From CAVVDY01 sp963815775 (GTDB lineage Bacteria > Acidobacteriota > Terriglobia > Terriglobales > Acidobacteriaceae), in assembly GCA_963815775.1 (NCBI GenBank), contig CAWFIB010000002.1, positions 62,001 to 126,000 of the forward strand: a stretch of DNA of 64,000 bases, read 5' to 3'. The position numbers were made by a program, and so were the translations under genes. This document shows positions 16,364-24,548 of this stretch, one piece after another. Each line of letters opens with the position of its first letter. The first letter of the stretch is position 1. The notes under the pieces were generated by a model. That model did not search any database, was not told where the DNA came from, and saw nothing but the letters and a program-made list of their open reading frames with translations.

Positions 16364-16452
16364 GGCCAAGAGCTAAGAGCCAAGGGCGAGTTTGGATGAA
16401 GAGTTTGCTGTAGAGCTCTGGCGAACAGCGAGGAGCGAACAGCGAGAAGCGG
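16364..16452. repeat. Heptamer tandem repeat, GCGAACA/GCCAAGA family
   Basis: Two short runs of 7-bp units, GCCAAGA-GCTAAGA-GCCAAGG (16364-16393) and GCGAACA-GCGAGGA-GCGAACA (16420-16452). The second ends at the start of the 61-aa ORF. Confidence 0.65.
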
Positions 16453-16459
16453 TGACGAA

Positions 16460-16645
16460 GTGCGATTCGAAGTAAACGGCCAGTCTTATCTATTGACCTT
16501 CAACTCCAGCGAAGGACGCTGGTATCTGCTGACGCCCATCTCCGATGGGAGCGTAAAGGCCATCCCTGTGATCGACGACACTGCGGGCTTTGTGCCCAAC
16601 ATCGTCGTGCCCATGGGAGACGAGGGACAGCCGGTAGTGAACTAA
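16460..16645 (+). CDS. Small hypothetical protein (61 aa)
   Basis: GTG start at 16460 directly after a heptamer tract, with GAAGCGG as a possible ribosome-binding site. The sequence (MRFEVNGQSYLLTFNSSEGRWYLLTP...) looks like a compact beta-rich domain with alternating hydrophobic strands, no Cys and no signal peptide. It lies between dnaK and osmC in the same direction, so heat-shock co-regulation is plausible. I do not recognise the family, although the amino-acid pattern is clearly protein-like. Confidence 0.6.
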   Translation: MRFEVNGQSYLLTFNSSEGRWYLLTPISDGSVKAIPVIDDTAGFVPNIVVPMGDEGQPVVN

Positions 16646-16674
16646 GTTGTCGGTTGTCGGTGGTCAGTTGTCAG
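16645..16674. repeat. Heptamer tandem repeat, TTGTCGG/TTGTCAG family
   Basis: Units TTGTCGG, TTGTCGG, TGGTCAG, TTGTCAG directly after the stop of the 61-aa ORF; weaker copies continue to about 16702. Confidence 0.7.
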
Positions 16675-16772
16675 AAGCGGATAGTGGTCAGTGGATAGCA
16701 GCACAGCCGACAGTTGATAAGGACCAAAACAGATTACGGTCTGCGACACAGTTCGAGCAGACAATTTCGCGA

Positions 16773-17195
16773 ATGCAGATACGCGCCAGCATTAGCAACG
16801 AACAGGGACACAATCGGGTGACATTGTGTACGAACGAGAACGTGAGTTCCCTTGACATCCCGCCTAAGGCGAGCGGCCTCGGCTCAAGCGCCAATGGCGG
16901 AGAGTTGCTCTTCCTGGCGCTCGCGACATGCTACTGCAACGACGTTTATCGGGAGGCAGGAAAGACCGGAATTGAGGTTCTTGGTGTTGACGTTGAAGTT
17001 GACGGTGAGTTTGGTGCGCCAGGCGAAGCTGCACGCAACATCACCTATCGGGCAAGGATCAGGGCCCGAGGTGCTAGCAGGAAACAGCTTGCGGAGCTAT
17101 TACAGCGCGCTGACATGCTGGCCGAAGTACACAACACACTGCGTACCGGAATGGATGTCCGACTGGTCGGGGAGGATATCGAGATTGTGGATTAG
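16773..17195 (+). CDS. OsmC family protein
   Basis: 140 aa, the normal size for OsmC/Ohr-fold proteins. MQIRASISNEQGHNRVTLCTNENVSSL and the helix ANGGELLFLALATCYCNDVYREAGKTGIEVLGVDVEVDGEFG follow the family pattern; the Cys residues in LATCYC are candidates for the peroxidatic site. Several members reduce organic hydroperoxides, others have no known activity. The frame is open from 16647, but those 42 codons are heptamer repeat and weakly conserved-looking sequence, so ATG 16773 is chosen. It lies between dnaK and dnaJ. Confidence 0.82.
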   Translation: MQIRASISNEQGHNRVTLCTNENVSSLDIPPKASGLGSSANGGELLFLALATCYCNDVYREAGKTGIEVLGVDVEVDGEFGAPGEAARNITYRARIRARGASRKQLAELLQRADMLAEVHNTLRTGMDVRLVGEDIEIVD

Positions 17196-17244
17196 CTGGA
17201 ACTTCGGCGCGGGTGGAAGTCGACCGGAAACACGTAAGATTTAA

Positions 17245-17311
17245 TTGGAAGCTGGTAGCTCGAAGCTGGCGGCTTTCACTGACAACTGACGACTGATAAC
17301 TGAAAACTAAC
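17245..17311. repeat. Heptamer tandem repeat directly before dnaJ
   Basis: Units ACTGACA, ACTGACG, ACTGATA, ACTGAAA, ACTAACC run up to 2 nt before the dnaJ ATG, leaving no Shine-Dalgarno sequence. It is the complement of the TTGTCAG family; the 5' part (AGCTGG, GAAGCTGG) is more degenerate. Confidence 0.7.
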
Positions 17312-17313
17312 CA

Positions 17314-18561
17314 ATGCCCACTACCACCCAACGCGACTATTATGCCGATCTCGGAGTGAAGAAGACGGCCACGGCGGAGGAGATCCGCAAGGCCTTCCGC
17401 AAGCTGGCGCGCAAGTATCACCCGGACGTCAATCCCGGCGACAAAACCGCCGAGGAGAAGTTCAAGAAGCTCTCCGAAGCCAACGACGTGCTGAGCGATC
17501 CCAAGAAGCGCAAGGTCTACGACCAGCTTGGCTTCTACTCCGACAACATCGACCCCGCGGCAGCTGAGGCCTATGCCAAGGGCGGCGGCTTTGGCGCCGG
17601 CGGATTCGGTAATGCTCCGCGCGGTGGAGGCGCCGGCACGCACACCTATACGCAAGAGGTTCCGTTCGATTTCGGCGGATTCGATTTCACCGACTTCGCC
17701 GAAGGCGCGGGAGCGGCGGGCCGCCGGTCCGCGGGCACCGGTGGATTTCGCGACATCTTCTCCAGCATCTTTCGTGGAGGACGAGAAGAAGCGGCGCAGC
17801 GGCCTGAGCCGGGCACCGATCTCGAGTACCAGGTGAACGTCGGCTTCTGGCAGGCGATCCGTGGAACGACGATGAAGCTGAGCGTTCCGCACCTGGTGAC
17901 GTGCTCCAACTGCCACGGCGGCGGATACCTGGAGAGTCCGGGCGTGTGCCCCGAGTGCAACGGCAAAGGCACCGTCACCCAGAAGAGCGGCAGCATGAAA
18001 TTTAACGTCGCCTGCCCGCGCTGCGGCGGCAGCGGCAAGAACCGCAGCCTGTGCAACGTCTGCCACGGTGAAGGGCGGATGGAGCGGACCGAGTCACTGG
18101 AGGTGCGCATCAAGCCGGGCACGCGCGACGGGCAGCGCATTCGTCTTGCCGGGCGAGGCAACGCCGGGGGGATGGGTGGCGCGCCGGGAGATTTGTACAT
18201 CGTCATCAAGGTCGGCGAGCATCCGCTCTTTCGGCGCGAGGGCGATGACATCTACCTGACGGTTCCGGTGTCGATCACCGAGGCGGCGCTGGGATCGAAG
18301 GTGGAAGTGCCGACCATCGACGGCCGCGCGTTGCTGAAGATTCCGCCGGGTACCGCGTCAGGACAAAAGCTGCGCCTGCGCGAGAAGGGCGTGCCTTCCG
18401 CAGTGAAGGACGGCAAGCGCGGCGACGAGATTGTGGAGATCAAGATTGTGGCTCCGGCGCCGCATGACGAGCGCTCGAAAGAGATTCTGCGCGAGTATGC
18501 CAAGCTGAACGGAGAAGATCCGCGCGAAGGTTTGTGGAAAGAGCTGGCAACTAGCAACTAG
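17314..18561 (+). CDS. dnaJ: Chaperone DnaJ (Hsp40, type I)
   Basis: 415 aa. J domain (DYYADLGVKKTATAEEIRKAF...HPDVNPG, about residues 9-75), Gly/Phe-rich linker, then four zinc motifs CSNCHGGG, CPECNGKG, CPRCGGSG, CNVCHGEG (about 200-258) and the C-terminal substrate-binding barrel. It stimulates DnaK ATPase through HPD. The ATG is directly preceded by a heptamer tract with no visible ribosome-binding site. The last codons (LATSN-stop) are themselves heptamer repeat, so the gene's 3' end has been captured by the repeat. Confidence 0.97.
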   Translation: MPTTTQRDYYADLGVKKTATAEEIRKAFRKLARKYHPDVNPGDKTAEEKFKKLSEANDVLSDPKKRKVYDQLGFYSDNIDPAAAEAYAKGGGFGAGGFGNAPRGGGAGTHTYTQEVPFDFGGFDFTDFAEGAGAAGRRSAGTGGFRDIFSSIFRGGREEAAQRPEPGTDLEYQVNVGFWQAIRGTTMKLSVPHLVTCSNCHGGGYLESPGVCPECNGKGTVTQKSGSMKFNVACPRCGGSGKNRSLCNVCHGEGRMERTESLEVRIKPGTRDGQRIRLAGRGNAGGMGGAPGDLYIVIKVGEHPLFRREGDDIYLTVPVSITEAALGSKVEVPTIDGRALLKIPPGTASGQKLRLREKGVPSAVKDGKRGDEIVEIKIVAPAPHDERSKEILREYAKLNGEDPREGLWKELATSN

Positions 18562-18577
18562 CAATTAGCAACTAGCC
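18546..18577. repeat. Heptamer tandem repeat overlapping the dnaJ 3' end
   Basis: Units GCAACTA, GCAACTA, GCAATTA, GCAACTA. The first units encode the last residues and the stop codon of dnaJ. Confidence 0.72.
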
Positions 18578-18591
18578 GAGGAGGATCGGGC

Positions 18592-19062
18592 TTGCCTATG
18601 CTTTGGCCTCTCGAAACGTTGGTGTCCGAAGTGCTCTCCGAGTTTCGAGGACAAGCCGAACAAACACGGGAAGCGGCAAGGTCTCTTACCGCAGCAACTT
18701 GGGATTATCAGCGAGCAGCTTGGCAGTTCGCCTCCGCCAGCGCGCCAGGCATCGTCCGGACTGCCGGTGATATCGCGGACGAGGAAGCTCGTGCCCTTGA
18801 CAGGATGGAGAGCGCTCTTGGTGAGTTCACCAAAGATTATGACTGGCCTGAGGACTTAACCTGTGTTTTTAGGAAGGAGTTCCGGAAGATGCAGTTAGAA
18901 ACCATGAATCTTAAAGCCTTTTCCATGAACCAGCAGCACAGAGACCTACGGAACGCAGCTCAAGAAATCCAGAGCTCTTGCGAGAAGATTCGTGCAGCTG
19001 CACGACCGCATACTCGCGGGCCTTGGCTTCGTGTGAAAGAGTTGCGAAGGCACAGGAGCTAA
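18592..19062 (+). CDS. Hypothetical helical protein (156 aa)
   Basis: GAGGAGG (18578-18584) precedes TTG 18592 by 7 nt and ATG 18598 by 13 nt; either may be the start. The product is almost entirely alpha-helical and charged (for example VLSEFRGQAEQTREAARSLTAA and LRNAAQEIQSSCEKIRAAAR), with no membrane segment or recognised domain. It sits between dnaJ and hspR and is bracketed by AACTAGC-type repeat tracts, the second overlapping its stop codon. Its codon use is less GC-biased than dnaJ, so it may be an insertion into the heat-shock operon. Function unknown. Confidence 0.62.
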   Translation: MPMLWPLETLVSEVLSEFRGQAEQTREAARSLTAATWDYQRAAWQFASASAPGIVRTAGDIADEEARALDRMESALGEFTKDYDWPEDLTCVFRKEFRKMQLETMNLKAFSMNQQHRDLRNAAQEIQSSCEKIRAAARPHTRGPWLRVKELRRHRS

Positions 19063-19122
19063 TTGCTAATTGCTAATTGCTAATTGCCAATTGCTAACTG
19101 CTAGTTGTAGTTGCTAGTTGCT
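19058..19122. repeat. Heptamer tandem repeat (TGCTAAT) before hspR
   Basis: About nine units (TGCTAAT x3, TGCCAAT, TGCTAAC, TGCTAGT, then TTGCTAG), beginning in the stop codon of the upstream ORF and ending 15 nt before hspR. Confidence 0.75.
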
Positions 19123-19137
19123 CGAGCGGAGCGAGAA

Positions 19138-19542
19138 ATGGCCAAACGAAAGAAACAAGGCGCGTACATGATCAGCTCGGTAGCCGAGATGTACGGCATC
19201 CATCCGCAGACCTTGCGCCTGTACGAGCGCGAAGGACTGCTGAAGCCGTCGCGCACCGAGGGCAACACGCGGCTTTACACCGACGAAGATCTGGAGCGGC
19301 TGGAACTTATCCTGTCGCTGGCGCGCGACCTGGGGGTGAACATCTCGGGTATCGCCATCATTCTGCAAATGCGCGAGCGCATGGAGGAGATGCAGCGCCA
19401 GATGGCGGACTTTGTCAGCTACGTACGTAGTGAAGTCATGATGCGAGCCCAGCAGGCCGGGGGCGATGCCGACCGAGGCGCCATTGTGCCGGTGCGGCAA
19501 CCCATTCTCATACGGCAGGAGCGCAAAAACGACAAGCGGTAG
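19138..19542 (+). CDS. hspR: HspR, MerR-family heat-shock repressor
   Basis: 134 aa. The MerR-type winged helix-turn-helix MISSVAEMYGIHPQTLRLYEREGLLKPSRTEGNTRLYTDEDLERLELI (about residues 10-60) is followed by a coiled coil (LQMRERMEEMQRQMADFV) and a basic tail (RQERKNDKR). This is the HspR architecture. ATG 19138 follows GGAGCGAG; upstream codons are repeat-derived. HspR represses dnaK operons through HAIR elements, and a matching site overlies the dnaK promoter at 14221-14241. It is the last gene of the cluster, so a feedback loop is expected. Confidence 0.9.
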   Translation: MAKRKKQGAYMISSVAEMYGIHPQTLRLYEREGLLKPSRTEGNTRLYTDEDLERLELILSLARDLGVNISGIAIILQMRERMEEMQRQMADFVSYVRSEVMMRAQQAGGDADRGAIVPVRQPILIRQERKNDKR

Positions 19543-19581
19543 AAAGGTCGCTTGTGGCTCCCCGCGTCGTGCCTTTCTAAT

Positions 19582-20286
19582 TTAGCGCCTCGTCTCTGGT
19601 AAGGCGCTGGCAATCGAATCCCGTACCGCAGCCATCAACATATCCCGATCGGAAAATTCCTTGGGGTCGATTACGGGATGATAGACGACCGTGATCGTCC
19701 CGGGCTTCAGCGCAAAGCGGTGTTTCGGCCACGCCTCGTAGGTTCCCAGGATCGTCATCGGGATGATGGGCACGCCCGACTCCATTGCCAGGTGAAAGGG
19801 CCCTTTCTTGAAGGGCAGCAGCTTGCCGTCGGCTGAGCGCGTTCCCTCGGGATAGATCATCATGTTCAATCCCGTCTGCAGGACCTGCACGCCTTCGCGA
19901 ACGCTTTCGATGGCGGCTTCGCGATTGCTGCGATCCACCGGAACCAGGCGCGCGAGCCGCATACCCGTGCCTAAGATCGGGATGCGGAACAGCTCCTTCT
20001 TGACCAGCACGGAGCAGCGGCCACGAATGCGGGGAATCTCGATTGGCGGATCGAGGTTCGAGGCATGGTTCGACATGAAGATGTAGTTGCGGCCCGGCTT
20101 GAAGTTCTCTTTTCCGGATTCCCGGATCTTCACCCCAACCAGCCGGACCCCGGTGATCGCGAGAAATGTAGAGGTGTGATAAAGCGGCCCAATGTCCTTT
20201 GTCACGTAGGCATAAAGCAGCAGCCAAGGCCCTACGAGCAGCATCACGAGTCCCCAAAAGGCGAGCATGACGATGGCACGTATCAA
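19582..20286 (-). CDS. plsC: 1-acyl-sn-glycerol-3-phosphate acyltransferase
   Basis: 234 aa. An N-terminal transmembrane helix (AIVMLAFWGLVMLLVGPWLLLYAYV) precedes the acyltransferase motifs NHASNLDPP (NHX4D), the RLVPVDRSN block and YPEGTRS. It makes phosphatidic acid at the inner membrane. TTG start 20286 overlaps the M61 peptidase stop by 4 nt (TTGA), so it is the last gene of the murein-recycling operon. A second, divergent PlsC-like gene lies at 42667-43479. Confidence 0.92.
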   Translation of the reverse strand: MIRAIVMLAFWGLVMLLVGPWLLLYAYVTKDIGPLYHTSTFLAITGVRLVGVKIRESGKENFKPGRNYIFMSNHASNLDPPIEIPRIRGRCSVLVKKELFRIPILGTGMRLARLVPVDRSNREAAIESVREGVQVLQTGLNMMIYPEGTRSADGKLLPFKKGPFHLAMESGVPIIPMTILGTYEAWPKHRFALKPGTITVVYHPVIDPKEFSDRDMLMAAVRDSIASALPETRR

Positions 20287-22151
20287 TGGCTACCGCCAGG
20301 TTCGTCGTTGCCGTGGGTCCAAGCAGTACGGTGAGCGCGCTCCTCAGGCGTAACATTCGCGACATCAGCCAGCACGAACTGTTGCTCCCGGCGCTCCCCC
20401 AGCCTGATCTTTACTGTCTGCTCCTTGCCTGCGCGTGCGATCCGCAGCTTGACGGTATCGTTGGGAAGCATGCCAGCGAGAATGCGGTCGAGACGATACG
20501 TTGCCGGCTGCCCATTCACTTCCAGAACCTGATCTCCCACCTTTAATCGGGCGCGGGCTGCATCGCTGCCGGGTATAACCGCGGTGATCTCCGACTGTCC
20601 GTCGAGGTTGGAGGTCAAGCGGAATCCCGGGTCTGCCACAATCACGGTTTCTGAGACGAGTTGCAATCCCACAAAGCGAAAAAACTCGTTATAGGGAACA
20701 GGCTTCACACCTGCAACGTAATCGCGAAAGAAGCCGGCGAAACTCTGCCCGGTAATTGCCTCGGCTGCCTCCTGCACTCCAGCAGAGTCCGGGAAATAGC
20801 GGTGCTGCCTGGCGTAATGCTGGTTCATCCACTGAAACAGGTCGCGCAGCGACTTGCGACCCTGTGTCAACTGGCGGATTCGCAGATCAAGCAGCACGCC
20901 GAGGATTTCGCCTTTGTTGTAGTAGCTGATGCTGCGTTGCGGCGTGCGATAGAAGGCGTCGCCCTCCAGCCAGGCATTCAGGCTTGAGTTCTCAGCGGAC
21001 TGCCATGCATGGGCCGGGCGGCTTTCCAGTTCGGTGACCTGGGCCGCAAGGTCGTCGAGAAATCGCCGTTCGTCAATCAGTCCGGCGCGCACGCGCATGA
21101 GTTCGCTGACCGTGCTGGTGACTCCCTCACTGAACCACAAGGCCCGCGAGTCCTGCTGGTGCTGATAGTCGACGGGTTCGAGCGACTGCGGCCGAATGCG
21201 CTTGACGTTCCACAGATGGAAGAACTCGTGCGCGCTGAGCCCGGCCAGTGCCCCCATGTCGACTTTTCCGGATGCGGCCGTGGCCGAAATCGCGGTGCCG
21301 TAAGCGTGCTCCATGCCGCCGCCTCCGGGCCCCGGGGGAAAATCGTAGAGGAAGGTGTACTTGTCGTAGGGACGGTCCTGCATCCAGTCCACGGTAGCGT
21401 GAGTAATGCGCTTCAAGTCGTTTTGCAGACCCGCACCATCGTAGGCAGCCGGATTACCATGTACCACAACGTGGTAAGTAGCTCCATCCTGCTGGAAACT
21501 GTAGGCCTGCAGGCCTCCGAGCAGGGCCGGGCTGTCGGCCAGCGTGTCGTAGTTTGGAGCGATCCCGGTTTCGTCCGCCACCTTGCCAGCCTCGACCCCG
21601 CCAAATATATGGGTATCATGCAAACTCCAGGTTGCCGGCACATCGAGGAAACGAATGCTCGAAGGCTGCGAACGCAGTTCGGGAGCATACATCAAGACCA
21701 TGGCCCAGTTGAAGAAGGCATAGTCGGAGCCCAGAGTGCTGCCAAAAGGGCCGGGCTTGGCGAGATAAATGTCATAGCTCACCACCACGCAACCGGTCGG
21801 GCCGGTGATATCCCACATGCTAGTACCTGTTTGTCTGATATCAACCGGCTGGCCTATCGATCCCATGGCACGAACATCCATTACATGCGCCGTGAAGTCT
21901 CGCACCTGATAGAGGGCATTCCAGACCGGCATATTCAGTGTCGCCGAGCCGCCGAATTCCGAAAGACGAATACTGATATGGGCGAGATGATTGGTGGCGT
22001 CGGCGAGAGAGACGAAGTACTCGGTAGGCTCGCTTTGAGGAGCAGCGGGAGCACTGCACGTGACCGGCGTCACGGCATGAGAGGCGAGGGTTGCGAACAG
22101 GACCGCAACTGCGATCGTGCACCGCATCGCCAAATTGCGATGGATGCTCAC
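20283..22151 (-). CDS. Secreted M61 family peptidase with PDZ domain
   Basis: 622 aa. Signal peptide (to about residue 33), an N-terminal beta-rich M61 domain and the zinc motif HEFFHLWNVKRI (about residue 310, HEXXH). The conserved RPQSLEPVDY and LWFSEGVTS segments follow; the Glu in SEGVTS is a likely third ligand. The C-terminal PDZ domain (IPGSDAARARLKVGDQVLEVNGQPA) is typical of glycyl-aminopeptidase-like M61 enzymes. GTG 22151 overlaps the Mpl stop (GTGA) and its own stop overlaps plsC. The substrate is unknown; position suggests periplasmic peptide processing linked to murein turnover. Confidence 0.9.
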   Translation of the reverse strand: MSIHRNLAMRCTIAVAVLFATLASHAVTPVTCSAPAAPQSEPTEYFVSLADATNHLAHISIRLSEFGGSATLNMPVWNALYQVRDFTAHVMDVRAMGSIGQPVDIRQTGTSMWDITGPTGCVVVSYDIYLAKPGPFGSTLGSDYAFFNWAMVLMYAPELRSQPSSIRFLDVPATWSLHDTHIFGGVEAGKVADETGIAPNYDTLADSPALLGGLQAYSFQQDGATYHVVVHGNPAAYDGAGLQNDLKRITHATVDWMQDRPYDKYTFLYDFPPGPGGGGMEHAYGTAISATAASGKVDMGALAGLSAHEFFHLWNVKRIRPQSLEPVDYQHQQDSRALWFSEGVTSTVSELMRVRAGLIDERRFLDDLAAQVTELESRPAHAWQSAENSSLNAWLEGDAFYRTPQRSISYYNKGEILGVLLDLRIRQLTQGRKSLRDLFQWMNQHYARQHRYFPDSAGVQEAAEAITGQSFAGFFRDYVAGVKPVPYNEFFRFVGLQLVSETVIVADPGFRLTSNLDGQSEITAVIPGSDAARARLKVGDQVLEVNGQPATYRLDRILAGMLPNDTVKLRIARAGKEQTVKIRLGERREQQFVLADVANVTPEERAHRTAWTHGNDEPGGSH

Positions 22152-23575
22152 GTTCTTGCAGGGACCTCATGAAGTTGTTTAAGCCGGGCGGGCAGCTTCT
22201 CGTAGATTCCGCCAAAACCGCCGTTGGAGAGGATGGCGACCACGTCGCCCTCCAGCAAGTCAGGGGCGATCACGTCGACAATTTCGTCGGCGCTTTGCAG
22301 CAGTTGAGCCGGCCTGCCAGCCTGCTGGAGATCCCTGACCACAGTTTCCGGATGGAGGCGCTCGTCTTCCGGTATGGCCTCCGACTTGAAGATGCCGGCA
22401 ATGACCACCTGATCGGCGAGGCCCAGGCTCTGCGCCAGTTCGTGCTGGAAGACGCGCCGCCGCAAGGTGTTGGAGCGCGGCTCCAGAATCGCCCACAGGC
22501 GCCGGCCGCTGTAGCGCGTGCGGAGAGCTTTCAGCGTCTGGGCGATCGCCGTGGGATGGTGAGCGAAGTCGTCGACAATGGTGATGCCGTGTGCCTCGGA
22601 GCGCACTTCCAGCCGGCGTTTCACGGAGCGGAAGCTGTGTAAGGCGGCCGCGATGGTGTCAACCCCGATGCCATAATGCGCTGCCATCGCCGCCGCGGCA
22701 GTGGCGTTCAACACGTTGTACTCGCCCGCCATCGCAAAGTCGAATGTACCCCAGCGTTGCCCGTCGCGAAGCACGCCCCAGTTCGTACCGTCCGGCCGAT
22801 ACTGAACGTCAACCACCCGCCAGGTGGACTTCTGGCCGAAACCGTAGCGCTCAACCTTGCACCGGGCGTGGCTGACGCACTCATCCACGTTGGGGTGTCC
22901 ATCCCAGGCGATCAACCGGCCGCGCTGCGGGATGAGGTTGACCAGTCGCTTGAATGCGGTCTTCACCTCGTCGAGGTTGGGGTAGATGTCGGCATGATCG
23001 AACTCGACGGAAGTAAGGACCAGCCCGTCGGGAAAGTAGTGCAGAAACTTCGGGCCCTTATCGAAGAAGGCAGAGTCGTACTCGTCGCCCTCAAGAATAA
23101 ATTCAGGTCCGGTGCCGAGGTAGAAGGAGCTGCCAAAGTTTTCCGGGATTCCGCCGATAAGAAAACTGGCGGCACGCTGGCCTTCAGCGAACAGCCAGGC
23201 CAATAGGGAGGACGTGGTTGTTTTGCCATGCGTGCCCGCCACCACCAGCCGCTCGTGGCCGGCGAGGAACTCGTCGTAGAGGAGCTGGGGCAGCGACTTG
23301 AGGGGAATGCGCTGATCGAGGGCTAACTCCAGCTCAATGTTGCCTCGGGAGATGGCGTTACCCACGACGACAAAATCGGGCCGGGGTGCGAGATTACGTT
23401 GGTTGAAGGGCTGGGCGATGGTGATTCCGAGGGAAGCCAGAAAGTCCGACATTGGGGGATATGCCGCAGTGTCAGACCCAGTCACATGATAGCCGCGTTG
23501 TTTCAGCATCCCAGCGAGTGAGGCCATAGCGGTGCCGCAAATGCCAATCAGGTGGGCATGTATCTGTTTCGTCAT
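22148..23575 (-). CDS. mpl: UDP-N-acetylmuramate:L-Ala-gamma-D-Glu-meso-DAP ligase
   Basis: 475 aa Mur ligase family. The Rossmann-like N terminus is HLIGICGTAMASLAGMLKQRGYHVTGSD. The ATP P-loop is VVAGTHGKTTTSSLLAWLF, with LEGDEYDSAFFDKGPKFLHY as seen in Mpl, and the C-terminal domain ends near YEKLPARL. It attaches recycled murein tripeptide to UDP-MurNAc in the cytoplasm. ATG 23575 overlaps the preceding stop (ATGA); the frame extends about 130 codons upstream, but that part is the complement of the LD-carboxypeptidase gene. Confidence 0.95.
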   Translation of the reverse strand: MTKQIHAHLIGICGTAMASLAGMLKQRGYHVTGSDTAAYPPMSDFLASLGITIAQPFNQRNLAPRPDFVVVGNAISRGNIELELALDQRIPLKSLPQLLYDEFLAGHERLVVAGTHGKTTTSSLLAWLFAEGQRAASFLIGGIPENFGSSFYLGTGPEFILEGDEYDSAFFDKGPKFLHYFPDGLVLTSVEFDHADIYPNLDEVKTAFKRLVNLIPQRGRLIAWDGHPNVDECVSHARCKVERYGFGQKSTWRVVDVQYRPDGTNWGVLRDGQRWGTFDFAMAGEYNVLNATAAAAMAAHYGIGVDTIAAALHSFRSVKRRLEVRSEAHGITIVDDFAHHPTAIAQTLKALRTRYSGRRLWAILEPRSNTLRRRVFQHELAQSLGLADQVVIAGIFKSEAIPEDERLHPETVVRDLQQAGRPAQLLQSADEIVDVIAPDLLEGDVVAILSNGGFGGIYEKLPARLKQLHEVPART

Positions 23576-24534
23576 CTGGATATTGGAACTGGTGCGGATG
23601 GCGTACGTACGTCGGCGGAATGCTCTAACACCACCCTGGCGCCGGCGTCTAGAACGGCTGCGACGCCAAGCGGGAGTGTGAGGTTGCGGCGCGTCACATG
23701 CCCCGATGGCAGACCATAGGCTACCGGCACACCTAAATCTCCAACCACACGCCGTACGACATCCTGCAAACTGTAGCCTTCGGCTCCCCGGGCGCAGTCG
23801 AGCATTTCGCCGAAGATGATTCCCCGCACGCCTTCCAGCTTCCCTGCCAGCTTCAGATGCATCAGCATGCGATCGATGCGAAAGGCCGGCTCGCCAATGT
23901 CCTCCAGGAAAAGAATGGCGCCCGAGGTTTGGATCTCGTAGGGCGTACCCAGCGAGGCGCACAACAACGACAGGCACCCGCCGTACAGGAGGCCCTCCGC
24001 GCGGCCGGGCACCAGCGTCTCAACTTGATCGCCGAAGTCGTGTGCGTAAGGTTCTCCCAGGGCTGCGGCAAACCAGGATTCTTCGTCCACGCCCTCCGGC
24101 TGCGCGTCCCGCTGCAACATCGGCCCGTGAAAGACAACCATTCCGGCCGCATCGCAGAAGTAAGTCAGCAGCGTGGTTAGGTCGCTCGAGCCACAGAAAA
24201 ACTTGGGATTGCTGCGAATCAAATCCAAGTCGAGGTGAGGCAGCAGGTAATTGCAGCCGTAGCCACCGCGAAAGCAGACGATGCCCTTTACCTCGGGATC
24301 GGCGAACATGCGGTGCAACTCATCAAGCCGACGCTTGACGGAGCCGGCAAAGTATAAATCCCGCTCGCGAATCGAAGGCAGATGAACCGGCTTATAGCCG
24401 CGACGTTGGAGCGCGGCCAGACCGTTGGCGAGAGCTTCCGGCGAAATCGGGCCGGCAGGCGCGATCACGCCCACCGTGTCCCCGGCGCGCAAGGGCGGCG
24501 GGTAAATGCGTTTCGTCTGTTTGGACAAAGGCAT
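23572..24534 (-). CDS. LD-carboxypeptidase (S66 family)
   Basis: 320 aa. The start YPPPLRAGDTVGVIAPAGPISPEAL is the family's N terminus, and FRGGYGCNYLLPHLD is the conserved core. CGSSDLTTLL holds the nucleophilic Ser (about residue 117), FLEDIGEPAFRIDRML the acidic residue, and LPSGHVTRRNLTLPLG the catalytic His. LdcA-type enzymes remove the terminal D-Ala of murein tetrapeptide in the cytoplasm to give the tripeptide that Mpl reuses. First gene of a four-gene unit with ATGA/GTGA/TTGA overlaps. The next gene upstream, dapF, is in the same direction 14 nt away. Confidence 0.94.
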   Translation of the reverse strand: MPLSKQTKRIYPPPLRAGDTVGVIAPAGPISPEALANGLAALQRRGYKPVHLPSIRERDLYFAGSVKRRLDELHRMFADPEVKGIVCFRGGYGCNYLLPHLDLDLIRSNPKFFCGSSDLTTLLTYFCDAAGMVVFHGPMLQRDAQPEGVDEESWFAAALGEPYAHDFGDQVETLVPGRAEGLLYGGCLSLLCASLGTPYEIQTSGAILFLEDIGEPAFRIDRMLMHLKLAGKLEGVRGIIFGEMLDCARGAEGYSLQDVVRRVVGDLGVPVAYGLPSGHVTRRNLTLPLGVAAVLDAGARVVLEHSADVRTPSAPVPISR

Positions 24535-24548
24535 GGGAAAGGTTCATC

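Noticed and set aside
23576..23977. N-terminal extension of mpl to 23977
   Set aside because: The 130-odd codons overlap the LD-carboxypeptidase gene in another frame; MTKQIHAHLIGICG at 23575 is the family start.
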